A stretch of DNA of 64,000 bases from positions 11,604,001-11,668,000 of the forward strand of contig LR990056.1 of NCBI GenBank assembly GCA_905147135.1. Direction: 5' to 3'. This stretch comes from Blastobasis lacticolella. Taxonomy: Eukaryota > Arthropoda > Insecta > Lepidoptera > Blastobasidae. Numbering within the stretch: position 1 is the stretch's first letter; each line of letters starts with the position of its first letter. Under the pieces are notes generated by a model. The model searched no databases and was not told the origin of the DNA. It saw only the letters and a program-made list of their open reading frames with translations. Shown one piece after another: positions 53,801-55,814 of the stretch. The position numbers and the translations under genes are program-made.

Positions 53801-54413
53801 TTACAGGTGTCATGTAGAGAATGCAGTACCCACCAAAAGTATAATATGAGCTAGCATCCCGGAGATGGTCCAAAGATGGTCAAATCAGGGTGCTATCTTC
53901 TCTACAACGTATTAGAGCCAGTCTCGCTAGGAGCTCCGTAGAATAGAAATGTCTCCCACATAGTTGCTTATAGGGCCTTTCGGTGCGAAGTAATAGTCAA
54001 ATCTAATCCCGACGACCCCTTTCCGACGTCGAGGCACAAGAGTCGATCACAAGTACAGAAAGATTCGGACACATCGTCGCTACTCACAATTCCCGCTTGA
54101 GATGGCGATCAAATACCTGCTAAGTAGTAAAAAAATCTCTGATTAAATCCATTACATTCCAACCCACCTGATCACCAAGCCTCCTCGCCAGTCTCAAATG
54201 CTGCGTGTGACAGTCGACAGCCGAATCGAACTCTCCCATAGCCAAGTACACCGCTCCAACGTTGCCGATCTCCCGGGCCTCCTGCAGGCGGTCACCCATC
54301 TGCTTGACTAGTTGCACGCACTGCTTGTGGCTGGCCAGCGCGTTGGGGTAGTCCCCGATGGCTGTGTACACGTGGCCCAGGGAGGTTAGTGCTGCTGCTG
54401 CAGCTTGTGTGTC
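25638..54413 (-). CDS. TTC28: TTC28-like protein: TPR array plus CHAT domain (3' 35 exons; 5' end outside window)
   Basis: Thirty-five exons join in phase into 2,086 codons and a stop (TAA at 25638-25640). Residues 1-850 in window numbering are about 21 TPRs of the 40-residue type A-x-A-Y-x-N-L-G ... G-D-Y-x-x-A-I. Residues ~960-1035 are a linker. The CHAT domain runs from ~1100 to ~1460, with L-V-L-V-V-E-G (exon 23), H-F-A-T-H (exon 25) and L-A-L-W-P (exon 28). The conserved C-terminal block (G-F-R-F-E-P, R-L-W-R-V-N-G-C-H-E-L-L) follows, then a disordered P/S-rich tail. The order TPR-CHAT-C-terminal block is that of TTC28 and separates it from GPSM2/Pins, which ends in GoLoco motifs. Vertebrate TTC28 is about 2,480 residues and acts at the spindle midzone and midbody in cytokinesis; that role is carried over by homology only. 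The start codon and first TPRs lie right of the window. Confidence 0.93.
26992..27791 (-). mobile_element. Internally deleted LTR retrotransposon (Ty3/gypsy-like)
   Basis: ACCCT flanks both sides (26987-26991 and 27792-27796), a 5-bp target duplication. On the minus strand the element begins TGTAGCGACATCTA and ends CACCGCCAA. LTR-like copies lie at 27507-27791 and 26992-27187 and differ at few places where they overlap; the second lacks about 80 bases of the start. Just inside the first LTR is a primer-binding-like TGGTGACCCCAACGTGATCC (27485-27504). Before the second is a G-rich tract, GGGGGAGATTGGAGG (27198-27212). The ~320-base interior keeps no pol. Related LTR pieces are at 35881-36030 and 40920-41171. 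Confidence 0.75.
27192..27228. repeat. Hairpin at the polypurine tract
   Basis: ATCGACCTCCAATCTCC is mirrored by GGAGACTGGAGGTCGAT with one mismatch around a 3-base loop. It covers the G-rich tract that I read as the element's polypurine tract. Confidence 0.8.
28121..28246 (-). CDS. TTC28: TTC28-like exon 34
   Basis: Residues 1650-1692. Reads D-T-Q-E-A-P-R-S-L-S-L-E-S-S-S-S-V-E-S-L-E-S-I-D then an acidic stretch; the S-L-S-L-(D/E)-S-S-S-S-(L/V)-E-S-L core is a TTC28 signature after the helical region. Acceptor TTTCCAG, donor CCGAC|GTGAGT, phase 1. Confidence 0.9.
28275..28535 (+). mobile_element. Dispersed repeat, fuller copy
   Basis: Shared blocks with 42258-42525: CGTGTGGTATCCGGC, CCAACCCCTTACACTCGTGGG, AGAGTCTC, GGCTGGAAAATGGGCA, CCTGCCAAGCGTGGAGAT, CCCCTTTCGTGGGA and GCAGTGGACTGTTA. 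Non-coding. Class not resolved. Confidence 0.7.
28650..28835 (+). mobile_element. Diverged copy of the same dispersed repeat
   Basis: GGCCCTGTGGTGTGGTAGA, CTGCGATCTCCAACCACCC, ACCAAGCAGGAAGATTATGG and CCACTAATGTGGAGGAGGC keep the order of the family but with many changes. Confidence 0.5.
28888..29039 (-). CDS. TTC28: TTC28-like exon 33
   Basis: Residues 1599-1650. Encodes R-L-W-R-V-N-G-C-H-E-L-L-A-S-L-G-F-D-L and later A-N-R-R-H-I-Q-F-V-L-Q-A-L-L-A-L-F, the most diagnostic block of the TTC28 C-terminal region. Acceptor ACTCGTAG, donor TTCG|GTAAGT, phase 1. Confidence 0.93.
29385..29865. repeat. Imperfect direct repeat and inverted repeat in intron 32
   Basis: A block containing CTGGTGGACT..GTCGCGAAAAC..ACGTTAAAAAC occurs at about 29427-29490 and again at 29678-29740. 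An inverted pair, AGAAGAGACTTG (29762) and CAAGTCTCTTCT (29842), follows. It looks like two diverged MITE copies or a partial duplication. Confidence 0.5.
29930..30080 (-). CDS. TTC28: TTC28-like exon 32
   Basis: Residues 1549-1599: G-L-T-P-T-T-L-Q-A-L-S-K-L-I-S-N-G-D, then V-V-R-S-V-I-S-Q-F and V-E-V-A-V-N-V-R. Helical in look. Acceptor TTCCCAG, donor TCAG|GTATGC, phase 2. Confidence 0.9.
30270..30506 (-). mobile_element. Dispersed repeat, reverse copy
   Basis: Reverse complement of the family at 42258: AACAGTCCACTGCAGGACTT, CCTCTCCCACGAAAGGGGAGG, CTCCACGCTTGGCAGGCGGG, and a GC-rich end near GGTGGCGGCACCACACACC. Confidence 0.65.
30640..30743 (-). CDS. TTC28: TTC28-like exon 31
   Basis: Residues 1514-1549: F-E-P-A-A-N-G-I-P-S-S-V-F-F-P, then S-D-P-E-E-R-L-T-Q-C-S-A-S-L-Q-A-L-L. 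The S-V-F-F-P and D-P-x-x-R-L-x-Q-C-S motifs are strongly conserved in TTC28. Acceptor CTGTTCCAG, donor TTAG|GTAATG, phase 1. Confidence 0.92.
30934..31157. repeat. Nested inverted repeats in intron 30
   Basis: ATCTCGAATTCGACAT (30934-30949) is mirrored exactly at 31093-31108. Inside it CCATCTTCG (31020) pairs with CGAAGATGG (31044). Just outside, CGTTTCGTCTAATG (31126-31139) and its complement (31144-31157) form a 14-bp hairpin with a 4-base loop. Probably a MITE plus a second small palindrome. Confidence 0.75.
31625..31780 (-). CDS. TTC28: TTC28-like exon 30
   Basis: Residues 1462-1514: D-S-L-R-V-C-L-H-L-V-E-K-S-L-Q-R-I, G-Q-K-N-A-M-Y-T-T-Q-K-S-I-E-N-K, W-R-E-L-L-M-S-V-G-F-R. Follows directly on the CHAT domain. 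Acceptor CCACACCAG, donor TTCAG|GTAACC, phase 2. Confidence 0.92.
32305..32469 (-). CDS. TTC28: TTC28-like exon 29, end of CHAT domain
   Basis: Residues 1407-1462: A-M-Q-T-V-R-H-T, F-A-H-P-A-H-W-A-G-L-A-L-L-G, then V-R-L-S-N-K-V-A-L-M-G-Q-A-L. The H-P-x-x-W-A-G-F/L-x-L-x-G motif is the usual last strand of CHAT domains. Acceptor CTCCCCAG, donor TGCAG|GTGAGC, phase 2. Confidence 0.93.
33004..33224 (-). CDS. TTC28: TTC28-like exon 28, CHAT cysteine region
   Basis: Residues 1334-1407: V-V-I-S-C-A-P-T-S-A-C then G-E-G-V-S-R-L-C-R-A-L-L-S-A-G-A-Q-A-V-L-L-A-L-W-P. Active CHAT proteases keep Cys after L-S-A in this strand. Here Cys1338 is one place earlier and Ala stands at the usual Cys place, so catalysis is doubtful. 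Acceptor ACCCCCAG, donor GCTAA|GTGAGT, phase 2. Confidence 0.93.
33262..33432 (+). mobile_element. RTE-type LINE tail in intron 27
   Basis: Plus-strand reading gives R-S-V-G-R-P-P-T-R-W-T-D-D-L-L-K-I-A, then broken sequence matching the W-R-S-L-G-E-A-Y-A-Q-Q-W-T end, and an ATGATGATG tail at 33422. It starts about 40 bases upstream of the exon 28 acceptor. Confidence 0.75.
33433..33535 (-). mobile_element. RTE-like LINE tail, converging on the previous one
   Basis: On the minus strand R-T-K-Y-R-A-K-W-R-R-N-S-K-K-A-E can be read, the K-W-R-x-x-S-R-K-A-D end of the 4471 family. Its tail meets that of 33262-33432, so the two relics point at each other. Confidence 0.55.
33771..33868 (-). CDS. 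TTC28: TTC28-like exon 27
   Basis: Residues 1301-1333: T-E-L-Q-T-S-N-E-E-L-P-P-A-S-E-F-M-L-T-A-S-E-I-M-N-L-K-L-T-A-R-L. The L-T-A-x-(D/E)-I-x-N-L-K-L helix precedes the CHAT cysteine strand. Acceptor AATTACAG, donor GCCTG|GTAAAT, phase 0. Confidence 0.92.
33951..34032 (-). CDS. TTC28: TTC28-like exon 26
   Basis: Residues 1274-1301: V-D-S-Q-A-K-R-L-L-N-T-S-V-G-S-G, then T-S-I-E-N-E-E-E. A polar insert inside the CHAT domain between the His and Cys parts, as in TTC28 and unlike compact bacterial CHATs. Acceptor TTTTCTAG, donor GAAA|GTAAGA, phase 1. Confidence 0.88.
34540..34647 (-). CDS. TTC28: TTC28-like exon 25, CHAT histidine
   Basis: Residues 1238-1273: A-S-K-E-A-V-L-A-Q-L-P-Q-A-E-C-V-H-F-A-T-H-V-C-W-K-T. 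H-F-A-T-H is the CHAT histidine motif and His1258 the expected catalytic residue. Acceptor CCCAACAG, donor GAAGTG|GTAAAT, phase 0. Confidence 0.94.
34724..34849. mobile_element. 126-bp MITE with 30-bp inverted ends
   Basis: TATGATAGAATTAAAAC at the left is mirrored by TTTTTTAATTCTATCATA at the right, extending through CACCTTTTACACAA / TTTGTAAAAAGTG. TA at each end fits a mariner-type MITE. Confidence 0.75.
34905..35040 (+). mobile_element. tRNA-SINE fragment in intron 24
   Basis: GCGTTCCCCTGTTAATGGGG, CGGAGGTCAGATTGCAGTCGC, TAGATCATGGTCAAGG and TACAACCGGGATATTAACGC match the family body; the head is absent. Confidence 0.7.
35386..35563 (-). mobile_element. RTE-type LINE tail in intron 24
   Basis: On the minus strand S-V-G-R-S-P-T-R-W-T-Y-D-L-V-K-I-A ... 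S-W-M-Q-K-A-Q-H-R can be read, then decayed sequence and a GATGATGATAAG tail at 35386-35400. Confidence 0.75.
35658..35818 (-). CDS. TTC28: TTC28-like exon 24
   Basis: Residues 1184-1237: A-T-A-P-S-G-A-A-E-T-G, then M-R-C-V-V-V-G-A-P-R-V, and L-K-E-A-E-L-V-A-D-M-L. The V-V-V-G-x-P strand and the E-A-E-x-V-A helix are the CHAT fold core. Acceptor TCGTCAG, donor TATCAG|GTTGGT (weaker than consensus), phase 0. Confidence 0.92.
35881..36030 (+). mobile_element. LTR fragment, same family as 26992
   Basis: TCCTACATCGCGCTAGAGAAG, CCAACTTCCGCGGCATATA, CTTCCGACGATCAACTGTCG and GGCCAGGTGGGTAATTA match the LTR at 27507-27791, on the opposite strand. Both ends are lost. Confidence 0.75.
36168..36294. 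mobile_element. Snapback MITE, 127 bp
   Basis: Nearly the whole element is one hairpin. AAGTTACGTCTTAACTATTTTT pairs exactly with AAAAATAGTTAAGACGTAACTT around an 11-base loop, and the outer arms (TTTTCACAAAACTTAGGAATCG and mirror) pair with a few mismatches. Confidence 0.85.
36374..36574 (-). CDS. TTC28: TTC28-like exon 23, start of CHAT core
   Basis: Residues 1117-1184: G-R-R-G-C-G-G-R-R-E-L-V-L-V-V-E-G-A-L-Y-A-C-P-W, then L-C-E-R-Y-A-L-L-A-A-P. E-L-(V/I)-L-V-(V/P)-(E/D)-G-x-L-x-x-(I/C)-P-(F/W) is the first CHAT strand. Very GC-rich; the long open frames on other strands here are by-products of that. Acceptor CCAACAG, donor CATG|GTGAGG, phase 1. Confidence 0.92.
37130..37257 (-). CDS. TTC28: TTC28-like exon 22
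   Basis: Residues 1074-1117: S-S-V-H-L-P-R-K-K-Q-P-S-W-Q-G, then L-N-T-L-Y-Q-M-L-L-A-P-F-E-D-L-L-P. The L-Y-x-x-L-(L/I)-x-P-(F/I) helix commonly opens CHAT domains. Acceptor TTTCTCAG, donor CATG|GTGAGT, phase 1. Confidence 0.93.
37369..37498. mobile_element. 130-bp palindromic MITE, copy 1
   Basis: Ends GGCGCTGCCCTAACTGGCAA and TTGCCAATTAGGACAGCGCC are inverted. The centre has CTCCTATTGGTGGGGCGACG and CGACCATGGTCG palindromes. Shares ends and centre with 40217-40341 and 49385-49509. Confidence 0.85.
37621..37736 (-). CDS. TTC28: TTC28-like exon 21
   Basis: Residues 1036-1074: V-A-R-N-H-L-L-N-S-S-N-Y-S-L-S-S-L-F-S-V-G-S-V-G-G-S. A small-residue-rich linker with the S-x-Y-S-L-S-S-L-F-S-x-G-S motif seen in TTC28. 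Acceptor ATTCCCCAG, donor ACGAG|GTGAGC, phase 2. Confidence 0.92.
37953..38105. mobile_element. 153-bp foldback MITE
   Basis: GGGCCCTATTTTTGAAACCG at the left pairs with CGGTTTAAAAAATAGGGCTCC at the right. Further in, ATCCACGTGAGCG pairs with CGCTCACGTGGAT and TTCTATCTCT with AGAGATAGGAA. Confidence 0.85.
38356..38483 (-). CDS. TTC28: TTC28-like exon 20
   Basis: Residues 993-1035: L-G-K-L-E-R-C-I-T-E-W-S-A-W-L-K-T-A-A-E-R-R-N, then D-P-D-E-R-P-N-A-G-L-A-R-I. Its start must supply two bases (GA) to a G from exon 19, which forces the GC donor there. Acceptor CTTTCAG, donor AATT|GTAAGT, phase 0. Confidence 0.92.
38909..39007 (-). CDS. TTC28: TTC28-like exon 19, GC donor
   Basis: Residues 960-993: I-L-R-F-N-Q-V-S-L-M-E-E-T-E-E-S-D-N-S-L-P-D-I-S-P. 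Acceptor GTTTCAG. The donor reads ACACAG|GCAAGT, a consensus site with GC in place of GT. The only nearby GT would shift the frame and meet a stop in exon 20. Confidence 0.9.
39384..39541 (-). CDS. TTC28: TTC28-like exon 18
   Basis: Residues 907-960: W-C-P-S-N-V-D-Q-I-L-E-V-V-N-K-Q, A-P-V-L-Y-Y-S-L-A-A-G-R-L-Y-A-W-L-L-Q-P. This V-L-Y-Y-S-(L/I)-A-x-G-x-L-Y-x-W-L block links the TPR array to the CHAT part. Acceptor TGCTTCAG, donor AAAG|GTAAAC, phase 1. Confidence 0.93.
39884..39900. repeat. (TTTAC)n microsatellite
   Basis: About three and a half TTTAC units. Confidence 0.8.
39962..40079 (-). CDS. TTC28: TTC28-like exon 17
   Basis: Residues 868-907: E-L-G-R-H-S-E-A-L-V-V-A-E-R-G-R-C-R-S-L-D. 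The A-L-x-x-(A/S)-E-R-x-R-x-R-(S/A) stretch is the typical last helix before CHAT in TPR-CHAT proteins. Acceptor AATTGCAG, donor CAGAG|GTAAGA, phase 2. Confidence 0.92.
40217..40341. mobile_element. 125-bp palindromic MITE, copy 2
   Basis: Ends GGCGCTGTATTAATTGGCAACG and CGTTGCGAATTACGACAGCACC, with GTCGTACGACCACGGTCGTG and CTCCTATTGGTCGGG inside. Same family as 37369 and 49385. Confidence 0.85.
40592..40769 (-). CDS. TTC28: TTC28-like exon 16
   Basis: Residues 809-868: I-R-H-R-L-G-F-A-L-W-A-S-G-E-L-E-E-A-K-D-Q-L (TPR 21), then a degenerate helical stretch S-T-H-H-A-L-Q-R-V-L-V. Acceptor ATTTCCAG, donor GTCG|GTGAGT, phase 1. Confidence 0.93.
40838..40910 (+). mobile_element. Short LINE 3' end fragment in intron 15
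   Basis: GGCAACGCAATGGCGATAC, GAGATGACCACTTTCC and CATCAGGTGGC match the family at 9645. It sits directly before the LTR fragment at 40920. Confidence 0.5.
40920..41171 (+). mobile_element. Solo-LTR-like copy, same family as 26992
   Basis: It starts TGTAGCGACATCTACCGCTCC and ends CATTCACCGCCA, the borders of the LTR at 27507-27791. About 30 bases (TAGATGGCGC...) are missing in the middle. No clear target duplication remains. Confidence 0.75.
41338..41474 (-). CDS. TTC28: TTC28-like exon 15
   Basis: Residues 763-808, TPR 20: R-A-Q-A-L-A-D-L-G-R-A-H-L-A-M-G, A-V-S-Y-L-R-Q-A-L. Acceptor TTCCTATAG, donor GAGGAG|GTAATT, phase 0. Confidence 0.93.
41822..41924 (-). CDS. TTC28: TTC28-like exon 14
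   Basis: Residues 729-763, TPR 19: G-R-A-C-G-G-L-G-A-A-H-A-S-L-G-A-H-A-E-A-A-R-W-H. GC-rich. Acceptor TAATGTCAG, donor TGCAG|GTAAGC, phase 1. Confidence 0.92.
42070..42250 (+). repeat. Two tandem LINE-tail fragments
   Basis: GACCACTTTCCATCAAGTGGTCC occurs at about 42090 and, as TACCACTTTCCATCAAGTGGTCC, at 42206. Each is followed by CATAAAA and TACATCAAA, so a ~115-base unit is present twice. Confidence 0.7.
42258..42525 (+). mobile_element. Dispersed repeat, fullest copy
   Basis: Runs from AGGCCGTGTGGTGTCCGGC to GCAGTGGACTTTTACGGGC. Compare 28275 (+) and 30270 (-). Non-coding. Class not resolved. Confidence 0.7.
42654..42798 (-). CDS. TTC28: TTC28-like exon 13
   Basis: Residues 680-728, TPR 18: E-A-E-T-C-H-S-L-G-V-A-Q-Q-A-M-G-D-H-A-A-A-A-R-H-H. 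Acceptor CCTACCTAG, donor TTGCAG|GTATGG, phase 0. Confidence 0.92.
43230..43420 (+). mobile_element. RTE-like LINE, ORF2 end
   Basis: Plus-strand frame: R-P-K-K-R-W-H-D-V-V-K-N-D-M-R, K-D-A-E-D-R-G-R-W-A-R-N-S-R-K-V-D-L-G-P-S, stop at about 43403, then an (ATG)n tail at 43411-43425. The same family as 4471 but with the frame still open to the stop. Confidence 0.75.
43594..43773 (-). CDS. TTC28: TTC28-like exon 12
   Basis: Residues 620-680, end of TPR 16 and TPR 17: G-N-L-Q-Q-A-L-V-C-L-E-K-R-L, A-Q-A-Y-G-E-L-G-A-L-H-I-A-L-G-N-Y-E-Q-A-V. Acceptor ACTTCCAG, donor GCCAA|GTAAGT, phase 2. Confidence 0.93.
44082..44335 (-). mobile_element. RTE-type LINE, ORF2 end, open frame
   Basis: Minus-strand frame 44099-44335 keeps G-W-P-P-T-R-W-T-D-D-L-V-K-I-A, W-M-R-K-A-Q-D-R-P-L-W-R-S-L-G-E-A-Y-A-Q-Q-W-T. 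It is the best-kept copy of this family in the window. 5'-truncated, inside intron 11, same strand as the host gene. Confidence 0.8.
44547..44752 (-). CDS. TTC28: TTC28-like exon 11
   Basis: Residues 552-620, end of TPR 14, TPR 15 and start of 16: D-K-A-R-A-L-G-S-L-G-D-C-Y-D-A-L-G-D-F-D-E-A, then E-R-A-Y-R-G-L-G-L-S-H-K. Acceptor TGTCCCCAG, donor CACAA|GTAAGT, phase 2. Confidence 0.94.
45155..45277 (-). CDS. TTC28: TTC28-like exon 10
   Basis: Residues 511-551: L-E-A-Q-A-Y-G-N-L-G-I-A-K-L-N-M-G-H-Y-E-D-A-I (TPR 14). Acceptor AATTTTTCAG, donor GAACAG|GTAGAT, phase 0. Confidence 0.94.
45653..45824. mobile_element. 172-bp MITE with inverted ends
   Basis: AGGAG, GGTACCGCC and ATCTCCGATAGT at the left are mirrored by ACTATCGGAGAT, GGCGGTACC and CTCCT at the right. 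The inside is unique here. Confidence 0.8.
46073..46189 (-). CDS. TTC28: TTC28-like exon 9
   Basis: Residues 472-510: E-A-R-A-H-S-H-L-G-A-V-H-M-A-L-G-H-Y-S-H-A-A-R-C-Y-R (TPR 13). Acceptor CCTCCTCAG; the donor CGG|GTACGA is off consensus but gives the only in-phase join. Confidence 0.9.
46644..46742 (-). CDS. TTC28: TTC28-like exon 8
   Basis: Residues 439-471: L-E-A-A-A-C-G-A-L-G-L-A-R-R-L-Q-R-R-L-D-A-A-L-G-H-H (TPR 12, with the usual G-D-Y turn replaced by Q-R-R-L). Acceptor GATTTTTCAG, donor ACTCAG|GTGTCT, phase 0. Confidence 0.9.
46757..47224 (-). other. Unexplained open frame within intron 7
   Basis: A 155-codon minus-strand frame starting M-K-L-D-E-S-T-K-D-E-I-C-K-A-L-A-V-E-I-K lies wholly in the intron between exons 7 and 8. 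It has no splice link to the TPR frame. It may be worn retrotransposon coding sequence. I cannot name a family. Confidence 0.25.
47266..47539 (-). CDS. TTC28: TTC28-like exon 7
   Basis: Residues 347-438, end of TPR 9, TPR 10 and TPR 11: G-R-A-Y-C-N-L-G-L-A-H-L-A-L-G-N-L-E-T-A-L, then R-A-L-G-N-M-G-D-V-L-I-K-M-G-D-V-E-E-A-V. Acceptor TACTTCCAG, donor AGGCAG|GTGAGT, phase 0. Largest TPR exon. Confidence 0.94.
47840..48059 (-). CDS. TTC28: TTC28-like exon 6
   Basis: Residues 274-347: A-C-A-L-L-N-L-G-N-C-L-S-S-R-G-E-F-A-Q-A-V-P-Y-Y (TPR 8), A-K-A-C-H-F-L-G-Y-A-H-Y-C-L-G-N-Y-R-E-A-V (TPR 9). Acceptor CACTCCGCAG, donor GTTAG|GTTGGT, phase 2. Confidence 0.93.
48297..48325. repeat. (TTTA)n tail of the LINE
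   Basis: Six to seven TTTA units form the tail of copy A. A similar run lies at 49060-49087. Confidence 0.9.
48300..48713 (-). mobile_element. Jockey-type LINE 3' end, copy A
   Basis: Minus-strand reading encodes the ORF2 end S-F-T-V-H-A-A-R-L-W-N-S-L-P, then I-F-K-K-R-V-K-D-H-Y-L-S-L-S-S-P and stop, with a 3' UTR and a (TAAA)n tail at 48297-48325. Nearly identical to the plus-strand copy at 51170-51590. Confidence 0.85.
48729..48772. repeat. Perfect 19-bp-arm hairpin
   Basis: CATAGAGATAAAATTTACT and its exact complement flank a 6-base loop. It begins 15 bases from the truncated 5' end of the LINE copy A. It may be the core of a MITE. Confidence 0.9.
49060..49087. repeat. (TTTA)n microsatellite
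   Basis: About seven TATT/TTTA units. Confidence 0.9.
49385..49509. mobile_element. 125-bp palindromic MITE, copy 3
   Basis: Ends GGCGCTGCCCTAATTGGCAA and TTGCCAATTAGGGCAGCGCT are almost perfect inverted repeats. The centre has CGACCATGGTCGTACGACG and the CCAATAGGAG block, here in the opposite orientation to copies 1 and 2. Confidence 0.88.
49887..50106 (-). CDS. TTC28: TTC28-like exon 5
   Basis: Residues 201-274: G-R-A-Y-G-N-I-G-N-A-Y-S-A-A-G-F-Y-E-Q-A-I-K-Y-H (TPR 6), H-G-N-L-A-V-A-Y-Q-A-L-G-A-H-D-M-A-L (TPR 7). Acceptor AAATTCAG, donor CTTG|GTGAGT, phase 1. Confidence 0.94.
50454..50597. mobile_element. 144-bp MITE with GGGGCC ends
   Basis: GGGGCCCAACCGCCTAAC is mirrored by GTTAGGCCGTTGGCCCC. 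A second, partial copy with the same left end is at 62711-62800. Confidence 0.75.
50643..50756 (-). CDS. TTC28: TTC28-like exon 4
   Basis: Residues 163-200: G-R-A-C-S-N-L-G-I-V-Y-Q-L-L-G-E-H-D-A-A-L-K-L-H (TPR 5). Acceptor AATCCAG, donor TTACAG|GTGAGA, phase 0. Confidence 0.94.
50922..50943. repeat. (TCTA)n microsatellite
   Basis: Five TCTA units. Confidence 0.9.
51060..51590 (+). mobile_element. Jockey-type LINE 3' end, copy B
   Basis: Plus-strand frame runs N-R-T-N-F-N-F-S, K-P-C-R-S-N-V-R-S-S-L-A, F-S-Y-S-F-T-V-H-A-A-R-L-W-N-S-L-P and stops at 51304-51306. The 3' UTR and (AAATA)n end follow. It is about 120 bases longer at the 5' side than copy A and lies head-on to it 2.4 kb away. Confidence 0.85.
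52462..52537 (-). CDS. TTC28: TTC28-like exon 3
   Basis: Residues 137-162: C-G-G-D-Y-A-Q-A-K-K-W-H-E-R-Q-L-D-V-A-L-A-A-R-D-K, the second helix of TPR 4. At 76 bases the shortest exon. Acceptor AACTGTAG, donor GATAAG|GTAAAT, phase 0. Confidence 0.92.
52830..53275 (+). mobile_element. tRNA-SINE copy split by a LINE insertion
   Basis: GATCCAATCTGGTCACGTTCC, GATGGCAATCGCTC, CTGGATCATGGTCATGGCGG and GAGAGCACAACCGGGATATT match the SINE. The end, GGATATTGACGCCAAGACGG, resumes after the insertion. Confidence 0.85.
52990..53257 (-). mobile_element. 268-bp LINE insertion with 7-bp target duplication
   Basis: GGATATT occurs at 52983-52989 and 53258-53264. Read on the minus strand the insert encodes L-I-D-R-T-N-Y-V-Q-N-R-F-I-H-R-A-C-D-K-Y-K-R-G, reaches a stop, and ends in an AATAAAATAAAAT tail. 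It is a 5'-truncated non-LTR copy younger than the SINE it sits in. Confidence 0.8.
53307..53470 (-). CDS. TTC28: TTC28-like exon 2
   Basis: Residues 83-137: E-E-A-R-A-Y-S-N-L-G-S-S-Y-H-Y-R-R-N-F-T-Q-A-I-A-Y-H (TPR 3), I-E-A-R-A-Y-A-G-L-G-H-A-A-R (first helix of TPR 4). Acceptor TTTTTTAAG, donor GCGAG|GTAAGT, phase 2. Confidence 0.93.
54168..54413 (-). CDS. TTC28: TTC28-like exon 1 of the window
   Basis: Residues 1-82: T-S-L-G-H-V-Y-T-A-I-G-D-Y-P-N-A-L-A-S-H (TPR 1 of the window), R-E-I-G-N-V-G-A-V-Y-L-A-M-G-E-F-D-S-A-V (TPR 2). Acceptor CCCCAACAG, starting in phase 0, so at least one more coding exon lies upstream. Donor GATCAG|GTGGGT. Confidence 0.93.
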
Positions 54414-55680
54414 CTGTTGGGGAGATGTTGATTAATATTCTGTGTATAATTATAAAGACAGGCGAATTAAGCGGATCCTAGCAGAAACCGGCACTGACGG
54501 TTCGGATTATGTGATGTTTATATAGACAAGGAGTGGATAAAATTGCCAAGTAGTCTTATTCCCGTACTCACAAACAATACTTGTCTAAGTAAAGTAGCGT
54601 TAAAGTGCTCGTCTGCTAAGTAAACGCACTGCGTTCATAGCTCCACGATAGGTCAATTTCGTTTATTTTGGCGGATATATTGTGCTTCATTGCTAGGATC
54701 GAGGCCGATCCCCACTCAAGTAGTGTCAGTTGGAACCCTGAGCGTTCGCGCGTCTATAAGACCTCATAGTAACGTTTTTGACGGTTTTCTCTCCGGTACT
54801 GTAGCTTACAAACGTTTTACAAACCTATTCAGGTGTGAACAATTACGATAGGTTTGTTTATTTATACAAATAACCGTTTGTAGGATTGAAGGATTCTGTT
54901 GAGCCAGATGAGATCGTAAGGATGGGTACCACCAGGTACTACCAAAGGTTCAAGCAACAAGTTGAACAATATACCGTTGTGCTTTCACGGAAACTATACC
55001 TACGTATTCAAGTCAAACCGCAAGAAACAAGATAGAAAATAAGAATAATATAAAATATCTCCGGCTAAACATTAAATATTATTGGATTGATTTTGTTGTA
55101 ATATCGTCCACGTATGACGGCAAAGTTCAACACACTCGTAGCCAAGTAAAAGTATTGAGGTCCGGCAAATGTTGGCGCATAAAATCTACTTGGTGATAAA
55201 TTTTTATAGGTCTATTGCGCAAATGTTCGAGGAATAACCTCGTAAATCGTTGCCAGACGTTTATTTTTGCTTACTATCGGATTTTCGAATTTTATCTGCC
55301 TACACATAAAAGACACTATGAATTTGAATAAGATGATTTGTATCAGTCCCTTTCTTGGATCTGCCCACGAGCAGGATTTGTTTTATAGTGTCTGTTTGTG
55401 TTATTTCCCAGTGATTTACAAAGAGACAGGCTTTTTCCTGTCACTTCGTCCGCGCAATTCTCAGGATCGAACCTTTGTATGAAAACCAAACGTTATTCTG
55501 TTGAGGGCCAAGAAATTTAAAACGAATGAATATGATCCCATAGGCACACCTCGCGCACAAGGTGTTAAAACAGGCGGACAGATGTAATAAATGGAAGACT
55601 AGGTAAACAGCGTATTTTAAACTGTGATTTAGCGAGCGACAATTATGATTTCCGAGGCATGACAGACATTAAGATGTACC
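54414..55680. other. Upstream intron, no exon seen
   Basis: I searched the minus strand for TPR-like sequence ending at a donor and found none. No complete repeat either. Confidence 0.5.
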
Positions 55681-55684
55681 TACA

Positions 55685-55810
55685 GATACGGTTTTTTTAT
55701 GTTATTCGGCACACAAACAGGCAAGGGGGCCACCTAATGGAAAGTGGTCACCGCCGCCTATGAATATCAGCAACACCATGGGAGTCACCAATGCGTTGCC
55801 CGCCTCTGAA
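55685..55810 (-). mobile_element. Short LINE 3' end
   Basis: On the minus strand GGGCAACGCATTGGTGACTCC, GGCGGCGGTGACCACTTTCC, ATTAGGTGGCC and GTTTGTGTGCC, then AAAAAAACC. Same family as 9645. Confidence 0.65.
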
Positions 55811-55814
55811 GAGT

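Noticed and set aside
25638..54413. Identity as GPSM2/Pins because of the TPR consensus
   Set aside because: Far too many TPRs, no GoLoco motifs, and a CHAT domain follows.
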